Program-made: the position numbers and the translations under genes
Notes under the pieces: model-generated
What the model was told of the DNA's origin: nothing
Database searches by the model: none
Seen by the model: only the letters and a program-made list of their open reading frames with translations
Assembly (NCBI RefSeq): GCF_000275845.1
Contig: NW_006766894.1
Span: 676,103-740,102 of the forward strand
Source: Dichomitus squalens LYAD-421 SS1
Taxonomy: Eukaryota > Basidiomycota > Agaricomycetes > Polyporales > Polyporaceae
Direction of reading: 5' to 3'
DNA length: 64,000 nt
In this document: positions 12,173-22,700 of the stretch, piece after piece
Position numbering within the stretch: the stretch's first letter is position 1
Layout of the letters: the number at the start of each line of letters is the position of its first letter

Positions 12173-14117
12173 TCACCCGATCGCAACGTCCGCAGCCACA
12201 AGCCAGTTCCCATAGTACTCGCATTCCCGGGGGTTTACCGGCCCTCCGTCCTTGCAGAACTCGAAGACCGGACAGCGCACGCACGGCGTCTGCGCCAAGC
12301 CCCCGCCCCCGCCCCCCGCCCGCTCCTGGCGCACCGCACGATAGACGTACGCGCCGTAGTCCTGGCCCAGCAGCGACGCCGTCACGTCCTCGGGCGACGC
12401 GGACCGCTTTCGCTTCGAGTGCGTGCTCGACCTGGACTTGGAGCGCGAGTGCGCGCGGCGGCCGCCGTCCGAGTCGCTGCCCGAGTCGGACGACTCAGAC
12501 TCGGACTCGTAGCGCCTGCTCTTCTTGCGCTTCTTGCTCTTGCCGCTCGACTTGGACTTGCGCTCCGCGTCGCTCATCTCGACGTCCTCGCCCTCACTGG
12601 TCTCCCGCGACCGCTTCTTCTTGCGCCGCCGGGTCTCCCGCTCGCTCGCCTCGTCGCTCTCGTCGTCGTTGCTCGCTGCGCGACTCTTGCTCTTCTTGCG
12701 CCCCTTGTCTTTCTTCCGCCGCCGCTCCCGCTCGTCCTCGCTCTCCTGGCTGTCCGACTCTGCGTCCGACTCAGACTCAGATCGGCTCCTTTTGCTCCGT
12801 TTGCGGTCGCGCCTCGGCGACTCCTCGTCGCGGCGCTTCCTTTTCTTCCTTTTGTCCTTCTTATCACGACGGCCGCCATCCTCATCCTCGTCCTCGCTCC
12901 CCGATGCGTCAGCAGCGTTGTTGCTCTCCGATGCATCCCACATTGCGGCGCCAAACGCAGGTATGCGCTCGATCTCGCCGTCGAGGATGAGCACGTTCAA
13001 GAGCTTCTCCACGTGCTCCGTCGCGAGCTGCGTTTCCGTGATCCGGCTCTTGCTCAGGAACGTCAGCACCTGCTGCGCGGTCGGATACGCCGGGGCGGCA
13101 GAGATCGGGTGCAACGGCTGGTTCGCGGACGAGCTGGAGGGGTCGGCTCCCTTCGGTTTTGGAGTGCTCTGTTCCGATGTCGATACTCCATCCGTCAGAC
13201 ATCTCATCGCAAGAGGGGAAAACTGACCCTATCGCGAATGAAGCGCAGGCACGCGCTGCAGAGGAGCTTGATGAACTCGGTGTCGAGCTCGTTGTCCGTA
13301 TACCACGGCCCGCCGGTCATCTCGACAGACGGTTCGAGGTGGTAGAGCATGTATATCTTCCGTGTCGGGTACTGAGGTGCCTGTCAGCCATGGCCGCGCA
13401 CGATCTCAAAAGGCCACCCCCACCCCCACCTGGACTGATTTCACCGCCTTGATGAGCTGCTTCTGGACGAGGGACTTGAGGCAACGGTCGATGACCGTCT
13501 GATGCAGCTCCGTCTTCGCTTTGAGGTGCTTCGTCCAGATCCCTGCGAGCTCCGCCGATGAGCACTGGACGCGTCCGGGGTACGCACGCATCCGCACGCG
13601 CTTGGGCAGAGAGACGGGGATGCGCACTCACCCTCGTTCCCGGAAGCCTGGATATAGCTCAGGATCATCCCCTCCTCCCCGCTCATATCCTTCTTGCTGT
13701 CCCGCCAGGCGTGCGCCATCAGGGTGGGTTCGAGGCATAGGAATGAACGTCGGCACTCACACCTCAAGCTCTTTCTTCGTCACGACGCGGTATGTCAAAG
13801 CCCCGGACGAGTCTCGCAGAGCTTTCCATAGTCCCTATGGTTCCACCGCATCCAAGCGTTCGCAAGTGCGATAAGTTGAACCGAAATTGAGAGACGTACT
13901 GTGCCCAGCAAGAAGTTGGTCGCGGCAAGTCGCGCTGAGGGATCCGGTACGAGAGCATCGCACTCTTTCTGGGTGATCGTCTGTCGGACGTGCGCAGTCA
14001 AGTCAGTCGCGCAGTAGTGGTAGTACAGTGTTCAGTATTCACCTTCTTGGGGTCTGCTAGAGCGGCCTGATGCAGCTTCTGCTCGAGCGGATTGAGCTTC
14101 CTCCCGCTACCGCTCAT
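12173..14117 (-). CDS. RPC34: RNA polymerase III subunit RPC34/RPC6 with large charged insertion
   Basis: Subunit of the Pol III initiation subcomplex (RPC82/34/31), which helps open promoters of tRNA and 5S genes in the nucleus. It starts MSGSGRKLNPLEQKLH at 14115-14117. Several exons carry the winged-helix repeats: KDMSGEEGMILSYIQASGNEG, then IWTKHLKAKTELHQTVIDRC followed by LKSLVQKQLIKAVK, then MYLYHLEPS-like residues and GPWYTDNELDTEFIKLL. The C-terminus has the four-cysteine cluster TPCVRCPVFEFCKDGGPV-NPREC that binds 4Fe-4S in human RPC6. Between the third winged-helix region (DGEIERIPAFGAAMW) and that cluster is an unusual stretch of about 180 residues very rich in Lys, Arg, Ser, Glu and Asp, with RS and SE repeats. 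The frame stays open throughout, so it is not an intron. The family call is firm. Confidence 0.92.
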
Positions 14118-14808
14118 CGTGACAGATGAGGTCTGCTGGAGAGTCGAGACCGTATGAGGAGAGCGAAGATGACTTCAATTTGGCATCTCGGGGACGTAGG
14201 CGCCTCTTCCGGACCGCGGCGGACCAGTGGCGGTGGCGCCCCCGCGCCACCGTTTCTGCCCTCGCAACTAGCACTTTGTCTCAATTACCACCAGTCTTTT
14301 ACAGATCTCTTTTTTCTGGTGAGTTCGCCGTCCGTGCCGCATGGGTTGTGAAAAATGGGTACGAGATCGACTTAAACCTTGTCGTGACGGCATGGCAAAC
14401 AGGAAGGTCTACTGCGAATTTCTCGGATCGCACAAACGAGCATCAAGCTCGTCACCGCGTATTGTACAAGATCATATTACTCTGTCCATCCGCAAGGATG
14501 CTTAGGCGATCTATTTGTGCGGATACGGATATCAACGCACACGCATACGGTCACGATGAAGGCTTGCCGATGGGTTTTGCGCTCTCAGCCCGGCTGGTGC
14601 TGTACGGGATCCATCAGAGTGCAATCCAGCTGACATAGAACATCCTGCCATTGTTAAGGAACCCGCATCGAACACCCTACTCGTCCGACTGACTATCAGG
14701 CTAACGCTAGCGTCTCGTACTACTTACTCGACCACCCTCTGACCATACACAGGTCTCGCGGGACAAATCTTCGCGGAACACATCTTTCGTCATTGGCTTC
14801 ACCTTATA
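14118..14808. other. Intergenic, no supported gene
   Basis: Upstream flank of RPC34 and 3' flank of the P450. A 170-codon plus-strand frame at 14126-14638 has no family features and is probably chance. Confidence 0.5.
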
Positions 14809-17123
14809 CTACTGCCATCGACCAAGCCTCTCCTTCGCTGCGTCCCACTCCCGCTCGATGCACTCAGTGACCTTGGGACTTCTGCATCTCAACGCGCACG
14901 GGAAGCTCACGGGCTTCGAGTTGAATCCATTCGTGAAGTTCCACGGGTCGGGTAGAATTGGCCTGCCATCTCCTCCGACGGCTGGAAGGATGTCGAATGC
15001 CCACAGGATCCGCGACATGGTGATGAAGAGCGAGTTCTTCGCGAGATGCATCCCCACGCATATCCGCCTCCCGAAGCCGAAGGGGAGATCGAAATCTTGC
15101 AGGCGCGGATCGGTTGTTACCAAGAACCGCTCCGGCCGAAAGTCGTCTGGGTAAGGAAACATGACGGGGTCATGCATGATACCTCTGTCATTAGGCTGTT
15201 AGGAGCTGCTGCGTTTGTACAAAGGCTTTACTGACGCAAGGTTCCCAAAGACGGTGGAGCCTTTGGGGATGTACCTGCAAGGTGCAGTTGTCAGCGACCC
15301 GGGGGTATTGGAATGAGCAATGATCGATCGTTGTACGTACATCCCATTGTACTCATCATCTGCTATGACAGCATGCGGCGTTCCGCCAAGGACGGCGATA
15401 GGACGCCATCGTAGCGTTTCGTTCATGAGCGCATGCAGGTATGGGAGACGATCACGGTCCTCGAACCCTGGCAGGCGATCGGGCCCGACGACTTTGTCCA
15501 GTTCATCTTGAGCCTTCTTCATCACCTCTGGAAAATGCAACATGGCGACTGCACAACTGTCAGCCCTTGTGGCGGACGGAACGCACATGCGACATGCACG
15601 TACGGAAGAAAACGCATAGCGTTCCTGAGGTCTATACGGATTCTTCAACGCGAATGCAAGTCCTCACAAACATGCCTCAACGTACTGTCTCGATACCAGC
15701 ACCGAATGGAGAGGAGACGGCATACGCTATCTCCAAATCCGACATCCCGTTCTTGGATTGATTCGTGACAGTTTGCGACGTGAGGCAGTCAGGAGTGGTA
15801 CCATCGGCCATTCGCTTCTTGACGTCGTCGACTAGATGCGTGAGTAGTTTGATATCTCGTTGCCGGCGATCTTCGGGTTCTCTCCTAAACCACTGCATAG
15901 ATCTCTGGAATAATCATCACTCAAGTGAGGCTAGTGCTCCATATCTGATATCGTACAGGAAGCTTCATTAGCCATGGCCAAGACTCGACGAGGTATTTTC
16001 CTGGGATGCTGAGGGGAAGGGTGGTGAGTACAGTCTCACCGCTTGCGATGCTCGTGCTCTCACTTGACGCTAGGAAACATTCAGTACTCCGCGAGATGGA
16101 AGGTGACGGGTAGGGCATACCTTGTCAGGTCTTGACACGAAGGCTTTAGTTAGTTGCATCACTCCTTGCATGTCAATTATTGCTCACAATCCATGGCTGA
16201 CATATTTTCCTTCACTATCCATTCATCCACGCTCTCCACCCGACGGCCATAAGTCACAGAGGTAGCGACGCTCGCAGCAAACCTTGCCGTACATTCAGTC
16301 CCAGTACCAGCAACCAAGCTCGTGGAGAGCTTACCTTTGTAGGTGGCGCTCCCAATCCTGTGGCTCGGTAAGGAGCTGGTGTAACAGCACGGTCGATTCC
16401 AGCGACTGGATCTCGTTGTACGTGTCCGCTCGTCGTGAATGGAATCCAGTATGGAGTACCTGGCAATGTGGTTCAGGTGCAATCTGTTGTATCCGACATG
16501 TATGTCGCTCACCTTGCGCCATTTACGCCACGGCTCCCCATTCGGAAGCATCAGACCTCGCTTATTATCAGACAGGATCTCGCCTCTGCATAGGGATAGC
16601 ACATTCAGGGTCATGCCTCTGCTTCGTGGAAATCCGGACATACGCGACGACAAAGCGCGGTCGGCTTGAGTAGATATCAGACCGTTTCTCCAGCAGGTCC
16701 CAAGCGGCTTGCGCAGTGCCAAGGACTGGACGGACCCCGCCATGTTCAGTTTGCCTCTATGTAGTGTATGTACTTCGTCACCCACCAATCACAGGAGTGC
16801 TGCCCAAGTAAAGAGACACCACTGGCCCTTCAATGCAGATGAGACGACAACCCTACTTCGATGGAAATCGGCGATTACGCACCATATTGTTTGTTCCACT
16901 CCGCGAACTGGCGCCATGGCTTTATTGAAGGCACCTGATGCTTGTTACCGATAAAGGGGAGACCACGGGGGCCCGGGGGCATTCTTCTCCTCTGTACATG
17001 CTGCTTGACTAGGACAAACGTGAGCAATGCAAGCACAAAAGGTGCGGCATTAGCGGAGACTCGGAAGGCAGTCGCTGCAAAGATTGCGGCGACACTGCTG
17101 ATATTCTCAGAGCCGTTCACCAT
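14809..17123 (-). CDS. Cytochrome P450, O-methylsterigmatocystin oxidoreductase (OrdA)-like
   Basis: Heme monooxygenase anchored in the ER; substrate unknown. It starts MVNGSENISSVAAIF with one N-terminal membrane segment (PFVLALLTFVLVKQHV) and the proline hinge MPPGPRGLPFIGN. Spliced exons give PVVSLYLGSTPVI, AWDLLEKRSDIYSSRPRFVV, GEILSDNKRGLMLPNG, WRKWRK, the C-helix region and GKYLVESWPWLMKLP. The I-helix is SSPFGAGIETV, the K-helix is ETLR in NETLRWRPIAVLGGTPH, the PERF-type motif is DDFRPERFL, and the heme loop is FGFGRRICVGMHLA with the Cys ligand. It ends AKERLGRWQ-stop. About ten short introns are needed and all junctions keep frame. The I-helix has Ile-Glu where many P450s have Thr-Asp/Thr, which is common in this mushroom family. 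Exact CYP family not assigned. Confidence 0.9.
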
Positions 17124-17531
17124 GTGCGGTAAGGAAGAGAGGCGATGAGGACGGCAGGAGATTAAGATGCTGACTTAAACGATACTTATACTACCCCCGA
17201 TGGCTCACGAGACCCGTCGAGTTATACTTGGTGAAAGCGATGAAAAGTTTGTCCTATGACCGGAATGCCGTTCGCGAAGCCTCACGAGCGCCACACACAT
17301 TGAATGGGAAATCGGGTCCCATGACGATTCACTTGCAATTGTCCGTGGACAAAATGAGCTTCATATGGAACAGCGAGATCGAGAGTCAGATATAATAGTA
17401 TATTTTACCTTCGGCCATGCCGCTGATTACCGCGTACTTGATAGGTCAATCAATAAATGCAGACGAGACTATCTGAATGACAGAAGAAGCACGAACCAAT
17501 AGACGTGCATCTACCACATCTTGACGGACAA

Positions 17532-19516
17532 CTATGCCTGAGCCGCTGCGGCTTCTCGCAAACGTTTGTCCTCCTCAAACGTTTTCTTGACCTGCAGATG
17601 AGTTAGCTGCGAAGTACTTAGGATCGTGGTATGTAACGACTTGCCTTCTCTGCGAACGCGTCATCTGTCAACAGCCGCAGACCGATTGCGGATAAGGTGA
17701 TCGACATGTTGATGCATGCCTGATGCGACTCCTTCGTAGCTGCTGCCTCCGTGAATTCTGGTGTGTGGTTGCTGCCTTTCGTAGGGATCGCTGAGATACG
17801 GTCAAGCCAAGACCGGTGCTCCGACATTGACTTCAATGCTCACCGAAAGAAGGGTGTAGCGAAGGAAGAGCTGAGGAAATTAGTCAACATGCGGTCCAAT
17901 TTCACCACCGCAACTTTGGGGCACCGGCCTACCGTAAGTGACATTGCCCTGGAAATTCCATCAGTAATCTTGCGCTCATAGGGCATAGGGCCAAGTCGCT
18001 CACAAAGTCAGTGGAAGCGCTCTTGATGCCGTACTCGTAGTCCACGGGACCGAACTTCTTCAAGAAAATGTCCGCACATTCGTCGCCTCATCATGCCTCG
18101 ATAAGCCAGCTCTGTATAGACTGACCTATGAGCACTCACTAAGTGCCTTGTTCTGCCTGAGATCATATGTGACATTCGTCTTTTCAAGCTTGACTTTGCA
18201 CCCCGTCGCGAGTCCTGCAGCCCTAATAATCGTTGTCAGAGTTTTCACAAGCTTTGCCGGCACACGAGCCCGATCGGTGGACGAAGAACGTACTCAAAGC
18301 ACGCAGTCACGCGTGGAACCGCAACTTCAACCTCTGCTCGTGTCGGTGCTCCCACATACCATCTAGATAACTAAAGCCCATAACATTGAGGAAAACGTGG
18401 GATGAACGTACGTCATCTTGGAATAGTCAGGAATAACTATATGCGGCGTGAGCACGGAAAAAGAATAAAGTGGCCCTATGATACGAACTGTTTGGTGCCC
18501 AATCCTTGCCCTCGAAGATGCCATGGACGCGGTGGCTTGGCTTGAGTTGCTGCCTCAGAACCGAAATGTTCGTGTAAGCAAGGACAGCGGCATCGAGCGC
18601 GTTCTGTCCCTCCCAAGGTGAGAGAGCCGCATGCGCGCTGGGTGTTCGTAGGTATTCAGTGTGAGTCTATGTGTTATACGCTGCTAAGAGGGATCGCGCA
18701 CGTATGTCCAGAAAACTCCACTATCAAGCGCTGGAGTGCAAGGCAGCTGCTGAGACTCACCGACCACCGTGGGCCGGGAGCAGGGTGACACCTGTGAGCA
18801 TTTGGTAAGCACGAAGAATCTCGATTGAAGGCACAAGCTATACGTGCATGAGACAGACATCCATCCCCTCGTACGCGCCCTGCTCGAGCAAGATGGCTTT
18901 TCCAGAACCGCCTTCTTCAGCAGGCGTGCCCAGCAGAACCACACTGCCGGAGATATCAAACTTCTCCATGGCTGACTTGACTGCGATCGCCACAGCAACC
19001 CCAGCAATGGCAATGAGATTGTGACCACAGGCGTGTCCGATTCCTGGAAGAGCATCCATCTCGGAATTAACACCTAGGGTACGTCCACCGTTACCCCTGG
19101 TAAACTTGGCTAGCCAGGCGGTCTCAAGCAAGTGGTGACGAGTGACATCGAATCCACGCTTTTCGACGAAGGCAGTGAGGATATCATGAGCATGACTACG
19201 ATACAACCAATTGAGCTGCTAATCGCAACACCAACTTGATATTGGCAACTCACTGTTCCTCGAACCTCAGTTCAGGATGGTCTATCAGTGGGTATGGCGG
19301 CAATGAGCAAGATGACACGGTGGAATGAGAATAATGCTTGCCATGGATGTCCTTGCTGAGTTCGAACAAGTCCTGATCGAGGCTTGTGAGGGTGGCTTGG
19401 ACGTGCTCAAAGAATTCAGGTCTGTAAATCGTGTCTTCTTCGATTACATCGGCACAATGGGAGTGTGCACCCTTATCTCCAGGTTGCCAAAAGACCGTAG
19501 ATGCGCTTTGCGCCAT
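17532..19516 (-). CDS. Peptidase M20 family amidohydrolase (PM20D2-like)
   Basis: Metal-dependent amidohydrolase/dipeptidase-like enzyme, cytosolic (no signal peptide). It starts [16 protein letters not shown]. Conserved parts: [17 protein letters not shown] (metal-binding Asp and His), [12 protein letters not shown] (catalytic/metal Glu pair), dimerisation-domain residues [32 protein letters not shown] near the C-terminus, and an end at [22 protein letters not shown] (17532-17534). About ten short introns fit. The first, 19341-19282, has a GC-AG border; it is 60 nt and has no stop, so retention would also keep frame. I read it as an intron because [12 protein letters not shown] then matches the family. 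No clear lesion seen, though some middle junctions are tentative. A broken relative lies at 41170-42420 in the opposite orientation. Confidence 0.83.
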
Positions 19517-19782
19517 GGCAGATCACAGGCACCTCTCGGAGTGATCAGTTATGGGAACGGGGGAAAGAGCTCTGGTAAATGCGCATCACGAGACCCTGCT
19601 TGCGGTGGTTTGGAGTTATCTTATCTACGCCAATCCAATCCGATCAGACTGGACGTCCGGATCCCAGGATGCCGAGCTTGAACGAAAGCGCCGATGTAAT
19701 TGGCGGTCTAGGGACATACACTACACGTAAGACGAATCCAAGATTGCCTAGAGCTACATATGAAACAAGGAATCCGATATGA

Positions 19783-22700
19783 TCACTGGTCAAACGACTC
19801 CACCCTCCAGACCTTGATGACTCCCGCCCGGTCGCCGCTCACTAGTCCTCCCTTGAAGGGAGAGTCGATGCACGCGAGGGCAGTGATGGTATCCTGATGG
19901 CCCTTCAAGAGATTCTGTTGGTTGTGGTTGATGAGAGAAAGCCGCTGTGGAGGGCGGTTATGCTGGTTCCCGGACTGCGACGCTAACCATGTCTCGGCAT
20001 ATGTCGACGCCGATCCCGCAGATGCACGGATAGAACTAACAAGAGGGTCAGAAACATGGACATCATATGCAGCATAACGCATGTACCTGTAGGTGGGCTT
20101 GTCGCTATCTGTCTCATTTCCGCTCAAGATCACAGAACGCTCTGGACGAGCGAGGTCCCAGAAGCGGAGCCTGCAGTCCTCGGAGCCTGTCACGATGAAG
20201 CCTCGTGAGGACGCCGACCGACTCGATGCCTTCCCGTCAGATTCTGCCATGTGCGACCGGTGCATCACAGTATGTCCGCCGAATTCCACCCCAGCGACGA
20301 TGGCGCGCACATCTGGGAAAGGAGGTAGTGGCGCCTCGCTCCCAAAGGTGTCCGCACCGACAAAGCCAAGTCGTGGAGTAGACGCATCACTTGAGCCGCT
20401 CTCTTGCCTTGCTCGGACGAGCGCAGCAATGGCGGCGGCAGGGCCCGTCTCTGCTTCGTTGACCTCAATCTCCTTGGGTTCTTCCATAGGGTCCGATGGG
20501 TTAACGACTATCCGCAAAATGAAGGACTCGACCAGCGTCGTCTTCTCGATGTCCCATACTTCAAGCAGCGTATGCGACTGATTATCTGTGTTGCTGGCCT
20601 TGTGGCTCTCCACAGCTACGATAACCCACTTGCCCTTGCCCTTCGTTGGGTGGACGACACACTGGTGTACCCGGCCGAACTTGCCCCCGAGCGAGTCGCC
20701 GACCTTCCAGCTCTTGATGAGGATACCGAATCGGATGTCCCAGAGGGAGAGCACGCCGGTCGATGTTCCACAGATGATCCAAGTGCGCTTTCGGTCAAGA
20801 CATAGGCACGTGATTGGTCCATGATGTCGGGGGTTCTCCATTCGCTGAAGGCTACGCATTGTTCGCAAGTCGAGAATAGTGATGACAGAGTGCGTGGTCG
20901 CATAGATCAGGTTGGATGAGGTGTCTGTCGAGGCTCATCAATAAAGCGCAGCATCTGCCCAGATTGCCAAGCCAGTACCTGTTCCATAATGCGACATGCT
21001 GGTGATATACTCCCCAGGAGTATCCACTCGATGTTCGCGCACGGTATGCAACTTGTTGTACTTCGGCAGCGTCCCACTCTGGCTCACCTGCACACGCACA
21101 ATATGCAGGCTCCCGTCGTCGGCCGCGCTAGCGAAGCAGTGGACACCTTCGAGCATGCACAAGCACTTGACCCGCGCGTGGTGCTGGTTGTACGTGTGCC
21201 GCGGCTTGCTCGCGACGTTCCTCTCCAGGCGTGCCGTGTCCCATACCTTGACCGTCTTATCGTCCGAAGATGAGACAAAGAACATGTGGTCTGGTGACAC
21301 TGCGATGCCCGTAACAGCGTCAGAGTGAGAATTGAAGTGGGCGATGAGCGACGCCTCCAGTCGACGCGCAGAGCCGTCCCGCGGCATGAAGCTGTGGCGC
21401 GCAGTGTTACGCCGCCGGACTGGACCGTCGTGAACTCGAGGACCAAAATCATCCTGCAGGTCACGATTGTTGTCCAGATATAGGTGCTCAAGCATGTTGC
21501 TGATCCCAGGCTCTTGTCCGTCTACAGACATCCTGGTCAATCGCATTCTTAAAAAAACCGTCAAAGCTGCTCACCGTAACTCGAGATAGGAGCGATGGAA
21601 GGTGGCCGCAGCTTCTCCTGGCCCCTCACAGTCCCCGCGATGGAAACAGGCGATGACCTTCCCGACGGTGACTGTGAACCCTCCGACAAGATCTGCGCAT
21701 GCGCCTCCAACAAGCCCGTCGCGCTTGCCTTCGAGGACCCAACAGCCGGTGCCGCCTTCTGCCCATCGCCCCCAATGGGGAAGCGCATCACGCGTATCGC
21801 AGAGGAGTTCGTTGTCGACACCGTCGACTCCGCCGGACTGTTGGGCCGCTCCAACGAGGGAAGGTCGGGTTGCGCAGGGGAAAGGAGGGCAGCAGTAGTG
21901 TCGATGGAAAGAGGGCGAGGGACCGGACTCCTTGGCTCGCGCGACCCGGGTGCGGCAACGCTAGTATGTGACCCGTTGATGAGTGCAAGTCTCCTCCGGA
22001 GGTCTTCAAACGGTGCTCCAACCGACGAGGGGCCATGGTCGATGCTGAGCGTCCGATGCGTCCTAGGGGTACCAGGAGACCTAAGCGTGAACTCAGAGTT
22101 CAAGCGATGTCGGGATGGCCGCCCGTCTGACTCTGAATTCCGCAGGAACACGGTTTGTGGTACCACTCCCAGCTTCTGCAGCTCGATCGTCGACGTCACT
22201 TTGAGCGCATCTGACTCGACCTCCACGCTGACCCGGGAAGCGAAACTGCACCGTACGGTTCGGGTAAGCTGGGTCACAGAAGGGTTCCTCGCAGTGGAGG
22301 CATCTCTATGAGGACCCTAGATGCTCACCTCGAGATCGCGCGCGCAAGCTTTAGAATGTAATCCCGCATCGCCAACAGCTTCGCCTCCTCGGTCGAATTC
22401 ATGCCCAGCTGCTGTAGCTTCGAGATTTGGGCTTCGTCCCTGTTTCACGTCATGTTTGCATGATGAGCAGCCGTACATGCATACCGCAATACGCGACGGA
22501 AATAGACGTACTCATCCGATCTAGCTCGGGAAGCCGCGCTGCCGGCTTGGCGCACAGTCGCCACGCTCTCCCGCGGCGACTCGCTCTTCGTGCTTCGATG
22601 CGACCGCCAGAACTGGGTCCTTGAGTCCGCTTTCATGGCCCACTGGACTGCGGCATCGAAGATCTGCCTAGAAAGCTGCGAAGAGGAAGCGATAGTCGAG

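Noticed and set aside
12143..13345. 400-codon plus-strand frame opposite RPC34
   Set aside because: Mirror of the low-complexity Lys/Arg/Ser/Glu coding tract; only Leu/Arg/Ala-rich sequence.
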